Source of the DNA: Oligoflexus sp.
Lineage (GTDB): Bacteria > Bdellovibrionota_B > Oligoflexia > Oligoflexales > Oligoflexaceae
Length of the DNA stretch: 64,000 bases
Assembly: GCA_014378195.1 (NCBI GenBank)
Contig: JACMOC010000059.1
Location: forward strand, 1-64,000
Direction: 5' to 3'
A program made the translations under genes and the position numbers. Shown here piece after piece: positions 18,289 through 27,784 of this stretch. Within the stretch, counting starts at the first letter, position 1, and the number at the start of each line of letters is the position of its first letter. Below the pieces are notes generated by a model. It saw only the letters and a list, made by a program, of their open reading frames with translations. It was not told the origin of the DNA and made no database searches.

Positions 18289-21120
18289 ATGATCTCTCGT
18301 TTTTTCAAACTCGTCCTGCTCGCCGGGATCTTAGCGAAGCCTATCGCTGAAGCTGCGCCGGAACAGGTGTTCCCGCTCAAAGTGGAACAAAAGGATTTCG
18401 CCAATGGCCTCCGTGTCATGGTCGTGCCAACAGGTTTTCCCAATCTCGTTTCACTTCAGATTCCTGTTCAAACGGGCTCCCGCAACGAGGTCGAGCCAGG
18501 GAAGACTGGTTTTGCTCACTTTTTTGAGCACATGATGTTTCGCGGAACGAAAAAAAATCCATCCGACCTCTATCAGTCGTATCTTAAAAAAATGGGCGCT
18601 CGTCAGAACGCCTATACAAGCAACGACTACACCAACTATCACACGACTTTCGCCAAAGAAGACCTTGAGCTCATGCTCAGTCTCGAGGCCGACCGTTTTA
18701 TGAATCTTGACTACAGTGAATCCGGCTTCAAAACCGAATCGCGCGCAGTCCTGGGTGAATACAACAAAAACAGTGCGCAGCCGGGAAACAAGCTTTCGGA
18801 AGTTACTCGCGATGCTGCTTTCCAGGTTCACCCTTATAAACATACGACGATGGGTTTCCTCAAAGACATCGAAAACATGCCCAACCAGTTCGCGTATTCC
18901 AAGACATTTTTTGATCGTTGGTATCGCCCGGAGAATACGACCATCATCGTCGCCGGCGATGTTGATGCCAAAAAAGTATTTGCCCTCGTCGAAAAATATT
19001 TCAGTCCGTGGAAGCGCGGGAATTACAAATCGAATATTCCGTCAGAACCGGCTCAGGCAAAACCCGTGTATGTTCACGTTCCATGGGAGAGCCCTACCCT
19101 CGCCCGTCTCTCTGTTGGATTTCACGGACCGGCTTTTTCGACGCAAAACAAAGACTTCGCAGCGTTGAGTTTGCTGTATGAGCTCGCGTTTGGCCATACG
19201 TCCGAGCTCTATAAACAACTCGTGATTGATGAACAAAAGCTCGATAGTCTCTCGGGTAATCCCGGTGACTCCAAGGATCCTGATCTCTATTCCGTGGATG
19301 CTCGCCTCAAGGACCCGAGAGACATCATAATGGTGCGTGACGCTATCCTCAAGACCCTCATGCATTTTACCAAGGTGCCCGTCGACCTTGAGGTGCTTAA
19401 TACTATCCGGTCCAATCAAAAAAACCAGATTCGGTCGAGCCTCGATAATACGGAGAGCATCGCTTCGATGTTAGCGACCTACGTTCACTACGATCGAAGC
19501 GCTGCCACGATCAACGACCTATTCAATCTTATGGATACGGTCACGCCCCAGGATATCGAAAAAGCCGCTGGCAAAATCTTCACAGATAACAATCTCGTGG
19601 TATCAACCCTTTCCCAAGGGGAACTTCCTGCAGATATCAGCAAACTCCCGAAGGTGAGCTCTTATCTCCTTGCTGAGCCTGTGCTTCGACCCAACGTGAA
19701 CATCATCGTCCAGAAAAACAAAAGTCCTTTTCTCGACATCAAGCTCATGTTTAAAGCCGGCTCAAGCGTCGATCCCGAGGGACGCGAAGGCCTCGCCCTC
19801 TTATCAGCCTCCATGGTGACCGGCGGCGGGTCAAAAAAGAAGACCTTCGACGAGATTCAAAAAGCGCTTTTCCCCTTGGCCGCAAGCTTTAGCAATCGCA
19901 CCGATAAAGAGGTCACGACATTCACCCTTCGTGTTCCGAAAAACGAAGCAGGCAAAGTCTTCGCTCTTGTTTTGCCAACGCTGCTCGAACCCGGACTGAA
20001 AAACGAAGATTTTACGCGCATCAAGACTGACCTTCTGAACGGCTTGAAAAACGACCTGCGCACTAATAATGAAGAAGAGCTTGGCAAAGAACGTCTGCAA
20101 GAACTCATCTTCAACGGTACGCCCTTTGCGCATCCGGTAGACGGCACGGTGGCCGGCCTGGAAGCGATCACATTGAGTGATGTCCAAAAGTTCATTGCAG
20201 AGGCTTATACTCAAGGCGCTCTTACGATCGGTGTGAACGGCGACATCTCCGACACAACACTTGCTCAGCTCAAACACGATCTGGCGAGTCTTCCTAATAA
20301 AGACGGGCTCAAAATCCCAACTCTTAGTTCGGTTAAGACACCTGACGGCATCAACGTCAATATTATCGAAAAAAATACCCGGGCGACAGCACTCTCCTTT
20401 GGTCATGCTATCGACGTGAATAGAGCTCACCCTGATTTTGCGGCTTTATGGTTAGCCCGTGCCTGGCTCGGAGAACATCGCAGCTCTATGTCGCATCTCT
20501 TTGATCGCATTCGAGAAATTCGAGGTATGAACTATGGTGATTACGCCTATATCGAGGCTTTCCCTCATGCCGGTTACCAATTTTTCCCAGCCGTAAACGT
20601 CGATCGTCACAATCAGATTTTTGAAGTCTGGATCAGACCCGTCGCTCCTGAGAATGCTCAGATGGCTCTGCGTATCGCGATCTATGAGTTGAATAAACTC
20701 ATTGAGAATGGTCTTACTGATAAAGAGTTTCAGGAAACGCGTGACTATCTCATGAAAAACGTCTTTCTCATGACATCCACGCAAAACCAGCAGCTCGGTT
20801 ATGCGCTGGACTCAGCATGGTGGGGCATGGGCGAATACACAAAAACCATGCGTGAGCGCCTGCAAAAGCTAAACGTCAACGATGTCAACGCCGCTCTTAA
20901 AAAGCACCTAAGCGCAAAAAATATCCAGGTCGTTGCGGTGACGAAAGACGCTAAAGGACTCGAAGACCTTTTGAAGAAAGATGCTTTCTCGCCGATTAAA
21001 TATGACGGTGAAAAACCCAAGGAACTCCTTGATGAAGATAGGGTGATTGGAGCATTGAAACTCAATATTTCAAAAGTTTCGATATCTCCGGTCGATACTG
21101 TTTTCTCCGGGAAAAAGTAG
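18289..21120 (+). CDS. two-domain M16 zinc metallopeptidase, secreted
   Basis: 943 residues, with a signal peptide (about 1-22, cleaved after AEA). The N-terminal half carries the inverted zinc motif HFFEH (His77, Glu80, His81) in GFAHFFEHMMFRGT and the distal ligand Glu157 in AVLGEYNKNS. The C-terminal half repeats the M16 fold without the motif, as in bacterial pitrilysin-like zinc proteases of about 900 residues. It should degrade peptides in the periplasm. TTTGAGGAGCTACCT precedes the ATG. A strong terminator follows directly. Confidence 0.92.
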   Translation: MISRFFKLVLLAGILAKPIAEAAPEQVFPLKVEQKDFANGLRVMVVPTGFPNLVSLQIPVQTGSRNEVEPGKTGFAHFFEHMMFRGTKKNPSDLYQSYLKKMGARQNAYTSNDYTNYHTTFAKEDLELMLSLEADRFMNLDYSESGFKTESRAVLGEYNKNSAQPGNKLSEVTRDAAFQVHPYKHTTMGFLKDIENMPNQFAYSKTFFDRWYRPENTTIIVAGDVDAKKVFALVEKYFSPWKRGNYKSNIPSEPAQAKPVYVHVPWESPTLARLSVGFHGPAFSTQNKDFAALSLLYELAFGHTSELYKQLVIDEQKLDSLSGNPGDSKDPDLYSVDARLKDPRDIIMVRDAILKTLMHFTKVPVDLEVLNTIRSNQKNQIRSSLDNTESIASMLATYVHYDRSAATINDLFNLMDTVTPQDIEKAAGKIFTDNNLVVSTLSQGELPADISKLPKVSSYLLAEPVLRPNVNIIVQKNKSPFLDIKLMFKAGSSVDPEGREGLALLSASMVTGGGSKKKTFDEIQKALFPLAASFSNRTDKEVTTFTLRVPKNEAGKVFALVLPTLLEPGLKNEDFTRIKTDLLNGLKNDLRTNNEEELGKERLQELIFNGTPFAHPVDGTVAGLEAITLSDVQKFIAEAYTQGALTIGVNGDISDTTLAQLKHDLASLPNKDGLKIPTLSSVKTPDGINVNIIEKNTRATALSFGHAIDVNRAHPDFAALWLARAWLGEHRSSMSHLFDRIREIRGMNYGDYAYIEAFPHAGYQFFPAVNVDRHNQIFEVWIRPVAPENAQMALRIAIYELNKLIENGLTDKEFQETRDYLMKNVFLMTSTQNQQLGYALDSAWWGMGEYTKTMRERLQKLNVNDVNAALKKHLSAKNIQVVAVTKDAKGLEDLLKKDAFSPIKYDGEKPKELLDEDRVIGALKLNISKVSISPVDTVFSGKK

Positions 21121-21156
21121 TTTTCCTAGCAACTGACTTCTGAACCTATTCCTCTG

Positions 21157-21183
21157 TGTCTGAGCCTAAGCTCAGACATTTTT
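21157..21183 (+). terminator. Rho-independent terminator after the M16 gene
   Basis: TGTCTGAGC, loop CTAA, GCTCAGACA, then a T run. A nine-base perfect stem placed 37 bases after the M16 stop. The T run extends into the last codon of the convergent aldolase gene. Confidence 0.85.
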
Positions 21184-22194
21184 TCAAATAAAGAGGCGAT
21201 CCACATCCTCGCGGGTCGTATCAAAAGAACAAACAAAACGAATAAGGCCTGTCTGCACATCCCAGGGATAAGCCGGGCCTGCCTTCTGAAGACGCTCCGA
21301 CCATTCCTTCGGTAGAATGGCAAACACTTCGTTTGCGTCGGTCTCCCAGGGCACCGAAGTGCCCGGAATCATCAAAAGTTTTTGCCTCAGATATTGCGCC
21401 ATCGCATTAGCAGCTGTCGCGTTTTTCAACCAAAGCTCATCGGCGAGGTAAGGAATATACTGCGATGAGAGGTAGCGCATTTTAGACGCGAGTTGCATGC
21501 TTTGCTTGCGAATATAAGCAAATGATTCAGCCAGATCCTTGCGAAAAAACACGACGGCTTCCGCGCACAATAGTCCGTTTTTAGTCCCGCCGAAACTTAG
21601 GACGTCAAGGCCCACGTCCGTTGTAAGTTCACTGAGGGAGCAACCAAGGTGCGCAGCCGCATTCGCCAGACGCGCGCCATCCATGTGCACGAGGAGGCCG
21701 CGAGCTCTGGCAGCCTTGGTCAAAGCCCGAATCTCATCGGGACTGTAAACGGTCCCGAGTTCTGTCGCCTGTGTAATGGAGACTAATTTCGGTATCACGC
21801 GATGATTGTCGGTGGGCGAAATCCTGAGGCCTTCGATTACAGAAGGCAGAAGTTTGCCATTTACGGCCGGAAAACCGAGAATCTTGCAGCCTGTATTGTA
21901 TTCAGGCGCACCGCATTCATCTTCGTTTATATGGGCAATTGTTGTAGCAACTACCGCCTCAAACGAACGACATGTGCTGCGGATGGCGAGCGTATTGGAG
22001 GCTGTCCCCGTGAAAACAAAAAACACTTCGACCGGCGCTTTGAATGTGGAACGAAAGAGTTCGATTGCGGAATGCGTAACACTATCCGCACCGTACGCCC
22101 ACTGATGCCCGGCGTTGGCCAGGGCTATTGCTTTTAAGACGTCAGGATGAACACCTGAGTGATTGTCACTGCCAAAACTTTTGAATTCAGCCAT
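21184..22194 (-). CDS. low-specificity threonine aldolase / beta-eliminating lyase
   Basis: 336 residues. SDNHSGVHPDVL at the N-terminus, HMDGARLANA (Asp172 binds the PLP pyridine nitrogen), and SFGGTKNGL with Lys205 as the PLP-binding residue identify a fold-type I aldolase that splits threonine or allo-threonine to glycine and acetaldehyde. A GAGGCGGTTCCC site precedes ATG 22194. It is monocistronic and divergent from tatA. Confidence 0.9.
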   Translation of the reverse strand: MAEFKSFGSDNHSGVHPDVLKAIALANAGHQWAYGADSVTHSAIELFRSTFKAPVEVFFVFTGTASNTLAIRSTCRSFEAVVATTIAHINEDECGAPEYNTGCKILGFPAVNGKLLPSVIEGLRISPTDNHRVIPKLVSITQATELGTVYSPDEIRALTKAARARGLLVHMDGARLANAAAHLGCSLSELTTDVGLDVLSFGGTKNGLLCAEAVVFFRKDLAESFAYIRKQSMQLASKMRYLSSQYIPYLADELWLKNATAANAMAQYLRQKLLMIPGTSVPWETDANEVFAILPKEWSERLQKAGPAYPWDVQTGLIRFVCSFDTTREDVDRLFI

Positions 22195-22272
22195 GGGAAC
22201 CGCCTCTCTCGATAAACCGGACCCCGGTAAAAATGAACCTCTACCGGCTTCGCGTATTTCGCGATAAAATCC

Positions 22273-22302
22273 TTGTGAAATTAAAAAAGGGCCGCGTATA
22301 CT
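22273..22302 (+). promoter_or_regulatory. possible sigma-70 promoter of tatA
   Basis: TTGTGA at 22273-22278 and TATACT at 22297-22302 with an 18-base spacer, 64 bases upstream of the tatA start. Confidence 0.45.
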
Positions 22303-22365
22303 CTGGGGTACGTAAACGTGCCGACCAGCGACCCCGGAAAAGCTGAATATTATTGGAGATATATA

Positions 22366-22560
22366 ATGTTAAACTCACCAGAAATCATCATAATCGCCGT
22401 CGGTGTAATCGTTATGTTTGGCGGTAGCCGTCTCCCTAAACTCGGGAGTGCCGTTGGCGAAACCATCAAAAACTTCAAAAATAGCATCAAAGAAGACGAG
22501 GGCAAACCCACTCAAATCGCCGCTCCCAAGCCAGATGAAGTGGACAAGGACAAGAAATAG
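22366..22560 (+). CDS. tatA: TatA/E twin-arginine translocase subunit
   Basis: 64 residues. One membrane helix (PEIIIIAVGVIVMF), the FGGSRLPKLGSAVGE hinge and amphipathic helix ending in FKNSIKED, then a charged tail rich in Lys and Asp: the complete TatA layout. The ATG at 22366 is chosen over a longer frame because GGAG lies nine bases upstream and the family begins here. TatB and TatC are not in the window. It would serve exported proteins such as the DUF1552 product. Confidence 0.9.
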   Translation: MLNSPEIIIIAVGVIVMFGGSRLPKLGSAVGETIKNFKNSIKEDEGKPTQIAAPKPDEVDKDKK

Positions 22561-22587
22561 ACAGATCTCGTCTTGCACCTATATTTT

Positions 22588-22617
22588 GAAAAGGCTTCGA
22601 TTTACGAAGCCTTTTTC
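22588..22617. terminator. bidirectional terminator between tatA and the pirin gene
   Basis: GAAAAGGCTTCG, loop ATTTA, CGAAGCCTTTTTC. The stem has A runs on one side and T runs on the other, so it can end transcription from both convergent genes. Confidence 0.88.
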
Positions 22618-22633
22618 AATTTCCCCTCCGGCT

Positions 22634-23578
22634 TCACATGATCGTACCTTTGACCGGTTCTTCATGAGGCAAGGGAATAAATTCTTTATCATCGCCGGGT
22701 ATGGGTGAAAATCGTCGACTCGTAGCTCTCGGGCCATCACTCCACAGCGCCTTTGCTTCCTCGATTCGTTCTTTGGAACTCGACACAAAATTCCAAAAGA
22801 TATGCCTCTTTCCAAGCGTTTGACCGCCTAGAACCATAATCCGAGCATTTTCCTGACACGCAGCAACCGTCAGATCACACCCGGGCTTTGCGATTGCCAT
22901 AGAATAGGGATCAAAAACCATCCCTTCAACAGTTACGGAACCTTCGACGATATAAACGGCAATCTCTCGCCCTTCACTGGGCAGCACGAATTTTTGCCCC
23001 GCCTTTAAGCTTATGTCCGCATAAAACATGTCCGAGTGCACCTTAACAGGGCTTTCATGGCCAAATGCTTTGCCCAGCAGCAGCCTTACGGGCACCCCAT
23101 CTTTTTCAAAGCTCGGAAGAGTATGTTTAGGGTGGTGCACAAACGTAGGCTCTGACTCTTCAAACTCTTCGGGAAGGGCAACCCAAAGCTGAATGCCGTT
23201 CATCGCAACAGACTGCCCGCGAAGACTCTCAGGCGTCCTTTCTGAATGGACGATCCCGCGCCCAGCCATCATCCAGTTGATCGCACCCGGTTCGATCAGC
23301 TGATCCGAACCGAGACTATCCTGATGACGAATCACCCCTTCAAATAGGTAGGTCACCGTTGCAAGGTTGATATGGGGATGGGGACGGACAGTCATCCTCT
23401 GCCCAGCAGGAAGCACGGCAGGTCCCATGTGGTCAAAAAAGATAAAAGGTCCAACCATCCGGTGCATCATGTAGGGCAAGACACGGTGGACCGAAAAACT
23501 ACCCAGATCGCGCTCCCGGCCGGAAATAACGTGCCCGAGTGTGGGGTGGTTTGCTACCTCTTGTGTTTGGTGATCCAT
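22634..23578 (-). CDS. pirin family cupin protein
   Basis: 314 residues from ATG 23578, preceded by AGGACTTGTC; the frame is open upstream but there runs through the OsmC gene end. RVLPYMMHRMVGPFIFFDHM, the metal-binding RPHPHINLATVTYLFEG with H-H spacing, and GRGIVHSERTPES are pirin signatures. Bacterial pirins are Fe-binding bicupins, some with quercetinase activity. The upstream OsmC-type gene ends 9 bases before it, so they form an operon that hints at oxidative-stress handling. Confidence 0.92.
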   Translation of the reverse strand: MDHQTQEVANHPTLGHVISGRERDLGSFSVHRVLPYMMHRMVGPFIFFDHMGPAVLPAGQRMTVRPHPHINLATVTYLFEGVIRHQDSLGSDQLIEPGAINWMMAGRGIVHSERTPESLRGQSVAMNGIQLWVALPEEFEESEPTFVHHPKHTLPSFEKDGVPVRLLLGKAFGHESPVKVHSDMFYADISLKAGQKFVLPSEGREIAVYIVEGSVTVEGMVFDPYSMAIAKPGCDLTVAACQENARIMVLGGQTLGKRHIFWNFVSSSKERIEEAKALWSDGPRATSRRFSPIPGDDKEFIPLPHEEPVKGTIM

Positions 23579-23586
23579 GACAAGTC

Positions 23587-23982
23587 CTACTTTCTCGCAT
23601 CCAGAAGGACGGAAGTCGTAATGTCGACTTTCCCTACCAGGAGATTGTGAATGGGGCATTTATTGGCAATCTCAGTCAGTCGTTCAACCTGTTTAGAAGG
23701 CAGTTCCTTGCCAAAACGAATCGTACGCAGAAGTCGAGTGCCCTCTTTCGTTTCCGATTCAATGTGGGCATCCACTGTAATCGAACCGAGGTCCCATTGC
23801 TTGTGGTTTGCATAAAGCTGCAAAGTAAGGATGGTGCAGGCAACCAACGAGGCTTCCAGCAGAGCATGAGGATCTGGACCCTCGTCAAGCCCACCAAGCT
23901 TAGGGGAAAGTCCTGAGACTAAGCTGTGCCGTCCTGCGTTCATATCCGCGTGAAGAGATTGTTGTCCGATACCCTGCGTCAT
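23587..23982 (-). CDS. OsmC family peroxiredoxin-like protein
   Basis: 131 residues. EASLVACTILTLQLYA and ANKCPIHNLL provide the two conserved Cys residues of OsmC/Ohr-type thiol peroxidases, with DPHALLEASL before the first. It would reduce organic or fatty-acid hydroperoxides in the cytoplasm. It lies in a run of four minus-strand genes: phosphorylase, membrane protein, OsmC, pirin. Confidence 0.88.
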   Translation of the reverse strand: MTQGIGQQSLHADMNAGRHSLVSGLSPKLGGLDEGPDPHALLEASLVACTILTLQLYANHKQWDLGSITVDAHIESETKEGTRLLRTIRFGKELPSKQVERLTEIANKCPIHNLLVGKVDITTSVLLDARK

Positions 23983-23994
23983 AGTCGACCGCCT

Positions 23995-24252
23995 TTACCC
24001 TTTTTTCGTGTTCTTAAGTCCGATACGCGCCAAGGCCACAAGGCTAATGACGAACCAAGAGCCTTCCAAAACAATAAAACCATACTGGAGGTGCAGGTAA
24101 GCGTTAATAAACAGACCCAAAGATCCTAGGGCATTAAGACTTTGAAAGAGCGTCGGGCTCAGTTTTCCCGGGCGCAAACTTTCCACAGCATAAGCCACCA
24201 AAATAAGAAACGCTCCAATCAATGAAATGATTTGATCCCAAGCTAAATCCAT
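23995..24252 (-). CDS. small membrane protein of the CBU_0592 type
   Basis: 85 residues with three hydrophobic helices: IISLIGAFLILVAYA, SLNALGSLGLFINAYLH and a C-terminal VLEGSWFVISLVAL. The GA-L-L-AY, LNA-G---L--N and E--W--ISL-AL pattern matches the CBU_0592 family of about 85 residues. Function unknown. It overlaps the upstream nucleoside phosphorylase by 10 bases and ends 12 bases before OsmC, so it is co-transcribed with both. Confidence 0.75.
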   Translation of the reverse strand: MDLAWDQIISLIGAFLILVAYAVESLRPGKLSPTLFQSLNALGSLGLFINAYLHLQYGFIVLEGSWFVISLVALARIGLKNTKKG

Positions 24253-25088
24253 TCTTTATCCTCTCCATGAGCCCAAGCTGCGATACAGGCAAAGGCAAAA
24301 TCAATCGTACTATCAACAGTATCCGATACATTTTGCGGATCAGTTGCGAAAGGTTCGTCATCGCCCACTATGGCCAGGATCGCGCCCCCTTTCACACCCG
24401 GTCCACGGCCCCGCATGAGGGAATCACTTTGCCAAGTCTGAAGTAAAGTAAACAGCTGGGCACACTCCATTTCTGAAGCCAAAACACCTGCTTTCTTTAG
24501 ATGCTCCATGTAGTCATGGTGCTGCGATTGTAGCAGTCCCTGACCAAATTCCCTTGCATAGAGCGAATCCTTAGTATGAATAATGCCGAGTTCAACCTTT
24601 GCCGCCAATCCGAGCTCGACACTTACGCGACGGGCGATGTCCAGAAATTCGATCGAACTTAGGACAGGAATACTCGCATTGAGATAATGCCGGCTTGTCC
24701 CTTCATCACGGACCGAGGCGGTGGGAATAACAATGTGCCCCACCCGGAGGCGCTTCGGTTGCAGGGATCCCGCGGTACCTACGCGGATAATGCGTTTCGC
24801 TCCAAGCTGCAAAAGCTCTGTTCCGATAATATCCATGCTTGGACAACCCATTCCGGAGCTCATGATCCCGACATCGATCGTGCGCCCCTTGGATTCAAAC
24901 TGCCCTTGGTAAAAATTATGCCGGCGCGGATGTTCCACCACCTGCACGTTCTGCAACTTCTTGGCCATCTCCTGAGCCCGTCCATCGCTCCCGGGTAATA
25001 ATATATAGCGACCCAAGTGGCCGTTACCGGCGATATGGGTTGTGCTGATGTTCATGTGGAGAGGTTTAGCGGGAGGCGATGCGTTCAT
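24243..25088 (-). CDS. uridine/purine nucleoside phosphorylase family protein
   Basis: 281 residues. YILLPGSDGRAQEMA (phosphate-binding loop), SSGMGCPSMDIIGTEL, RVGTAGSLQ and the PTASVRDEGTS-HY block, then SEMECAQLFTL (nucleoside ribose contact), are those of the PNP_UDP_1 family, nearest to uridine phosphorylases. It would split a nucleoside by phosphate to ribose-1-phosphate and base in salvage. It is the first gene of the four-gene minus-strand operon that ends with pirin. Base specificity cannot be read from the sequence. Confidence 0.87.
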   Translation of the reverse strand: MNASPPAKPLHMNISTTHIAGNGHLGRYILLPGSDGRAQEMAKKLQNVQVVEHPRRHNFYQGQFESKGRTIDVGIMSSGMGCPSMDIIGTELLQLGAKRIIRVGTAGSLQPKRLRVGHIVIPTASVRDEGTSRHYLNASIPVLSSIEFLDIARRVSVELGLAAKVELGIIHTKDSLYAREFGQGLLQSQHHDYMEHLKKAGVLASEMECAQLFTLLQTWQSDSLMRGRGPGVKGGAILAIVGDDEPFATDPQNVSDTVDSTIDFAFACIAAWAHGEDKEWI

Positions 25089-25303
25089 AAAAACTCCTAT
25101 TCAATCTAGTCATCGTGAAACAAATGAGGAAAAGCTGCAAGTCCGAGCTTCGCCATTGCGCGGCTTTTGCCGATGGGATGCAAAATTAATCTCTCTTTTG
25201 CCACGCCTTTTTATCCAGTCATAACCGCGGGATTAAAAATTCAAACCGAGAGGGATCAGGCCTAACCGGTAGTGCTTTAAGACGACACTCTCGTGGAGAA
25301 AAC

Positions 25304-27275
25304 ATGGCTTTCATAAAATTTACTATTGTCATAATAGGTACATTGTTACTCCTTGCCTGCAACGATTCGGCGCCTCTAAGAGGCGGTGTTGCTATCCAAA
25401 CAAACGCGTATTCGAGCAAATCAAAATCAGCGGCCGCGCCAGGTGCCGATGCTGAAAAACCAGCCGATCTGGACTATAACTTCAGTCTCCTCGCTGAAGG
25501 TGGTGCCGACGTTATTCCGCAGCAAATATCAAACGCGATTCCTGCCGTCCTAAACAGTGCCGACGGCAACGCATTAGCCGCTAAGGACCTTAAAGGCTAG
25601 ACCGTCAAAATTCATCGAGACGATGATAAGGCGGCTCTCGCCACTAAGATCGCACCGCAATTGGTCGATCTGAGTACCGTTTCTCATAGAGGTAACGTTG
25701 TTGCCGATTTTGAAAATACAAGCTTGGGCCGTACAGACAGCGTCTCCCAGACACTCTATGTCGACGCCGAAGCACCCAAAGTCAAACTCCTGCGTATGAG
25801 TGATGCTGCGGACGGCAAGACCTCTCAAATTATGTGGTCCGCGACAGATGACTACAAAATCAACGAATCGAAGCTCGTCATGATGGGTTGTCTTGATTAT
25901 GTTCAGTCCCTCAAGCCTCATTCCCGAATGGATCTGAATGCTCTGCCTGCGAATTGTTCTGTCATATACCAAGGCGCTGAACTTGCAGCCCTCGGCGCAC
26001 AGATCGCGATGACCGCAAAATCGCTTGGAACTGCCGACGTGTTACCACGTGATATTATTTTCGGCCTTTATGCTGAGGATATGGTGGGCCAGAGTGCGTT
26101 CACCTGGATAAGTAAACCAGACCAGGAAAAGGGTCATTTGATGCTGAGCGTTTTGCCCTCAGCAAAGGTTTATACAAATAACGCCGCGATGCCCATCACG
26201 ATCAAACTCGTGCATGTCGTTGGTGGTGATGTCACGCAGGTCGATGCTGCGGCTCAAAGCAAACTTTGGCCAGATTTTGAAATTTCGTCAAGCGCCATCC
26301 CTCTCGCGGCGAGCTTAGCCGCCGTGACTTTTGTCCCCAGTATTCCCCTCTCTTTTACTGCGGAAGGGCTCTACACTCACGTTCTCACTGCAACAGAAAA
26401 ATCGACGGGCATTGTTTCAAACGCACAAACCGTTATGTATATTTATGACAAAACGCCTCCGGTCGTCGATCCTCTGCAGATTACCCTCGACAAAACGATT
26501 CCCATTCCCGACACCAAAGTGAGTGTCACCTGGAAAGCAACCGATGGGAGCGGTATCGGTAAACAGGTCCTTGAGATCAAAACGGCCTCACAATCCGCGT
26601 GGACCGTCGTGCCCGGCCCTATTGGATCAAAAGACAACACCTTCTCATTTGCTTGGGGATCACGTCTGTCCGAGAACTTCGAAGCGCGCGTGACCGCTAC
26701 CGATCTTGCTGGAAACTCAGATTCAAACAGCGGAAAATGGGTCGAGCAAATATTTAACGCAGCGGTTATCACAACCTCGACAGAGTGTTTTTTCTGCCAC
26801 ATCAAAGTCATCGGCGATGTGGGCGGCATCAATTTCCCGACCAACGAACAAATGTGTAACGACTCAGGGATACGATTTGAAGTTGTCGGCACCATGTACG
26901 GCACCAACGCTGTTCCGACCAAACTCAGCACGAATCCGGGTAAAGCTTCGGCGATCGTATCGAATTATAAAAATGATGATGTGAAGATCTTCCCGAAAAA
27001 CGAAGTCTTCCCTACCCTAGACCCACGCAGGTCGCACCATCCAGTGGCGCGCGTACCAAAACATCCTTTTAAACGGTGGTTTCATGACACCAAAAGGCGG
27101 TTTTCTCTCAACTGTTCCCGAACGTGTGGCGCGATCAGGCAAAGATGTATCGCTCTTCAAACTGAACGAGCGTAATGGAATGCCGGCTGACTTCAGGGTT
27201 GTTCGCTACGACTATCGTCTCCGCATCGGCGGCGGTGGATTCGAAACACTTAAAGGCTACTTCGATCAGCAATAA
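25304..27275 (+). pseudogene. lipoprotein with Ig-like domains and a CxxCH motif, broken by TAG and a frameshift
   Basis: The gene starts with a lipoprotein signal (IIGTLLLLAC) at 25304. TAG at 25598-25600 interrupts it after 98 codons, yet the same frame continues at once with related sequence through 26990. Ig-like units are visible (DAEAPKVKLLRM..., YDKTPPVVDPL... to ATDLAGNSDS), then CFFCH at 26786, a possible c-type haem site. Near 27020-27050 the sense passes to the +1 frame: up to FPTLDP in one frame, then from WRAYQNILLNGGFM to the end at 27275 in the next. Two independent lesions point to a decaying gene; sequencing error at both is possible. It would have been about 650 residues. 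Function unknown. Confidence 0.75.
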
Positions 27276-27437
27276 GATCAAATAAGATCGCGTCGCTACC
27301 AAGCCCGAGACCGTGTGCCTTGGGCTTTTACTTTGTCCACCCACCAAGCCATAATAACCAAACACTCTGTGGCCCAGCTGTTGCATAATACTCCCCGAAG
27401 TCCGACCGGGACCAAACGCAACACAGGAGTCAGATCC

Positions 27438-27575
27438 ATGAAACTACTTAAACCGCTCTTAAGACCTTTTTCAAAAAGCCTTGAAGAAGGCAAAATCGGA
27501 TGGGCTATTCTATGGTTAATCGGTGTTCCGCTCCCTGTGCTTGGGATTTTTTACGTCCTGCGCGGCTGCCACTGA
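27438..27575 (+). CDS. small membrane protein of unknown function
   Basis: 45 residues from ATG 27438, with AGGAGTCAGATCC directly upstream as a good ribosome-binding site. A basic/amphipathic N-terminus (KLLKPLLRPFSKSLEEGK) precedes one membrane helix (IGWAILWLIGVPLPVLGIFY). No family recognised. The following hairpin at 27601 may end its transcript. Confidence 0.55.
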   Translation: MKLLKPLLRPFSKSLEEGKIGWAILWLIGVPLPVLGIFYVLRGCH

Positions 27576-27600
27576 ATCTTTTTTCAATCAGTGAATAACT

Positions 27601-27631
27601 CGGGCGACAGGCCTCCATGCTGCGTCGCCCG
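27601..27631 (+). terminator. hairpin after the small membrane protein gene
   Basis: CGGGCGAC and GTCGCCCG pair over a 15-base loop 26 bases after the stop codon. No T run follows, so termination is uncertain. Confidence 0.35.
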
Positions 27632-27784
27632 TGATTCCCCAATACTTCCTTTACGGTGACGTTTGAGCGCACACTCTCCACGAGTCTACGCCAACGTTCT
27701 TCTAGACTTCTTGCCAGCCTTCAATTACTCCTAAGAGAGCAGCTATCCCTAGGTAAAAAAGCCGGAAAATGAAAGGAATTTGTC

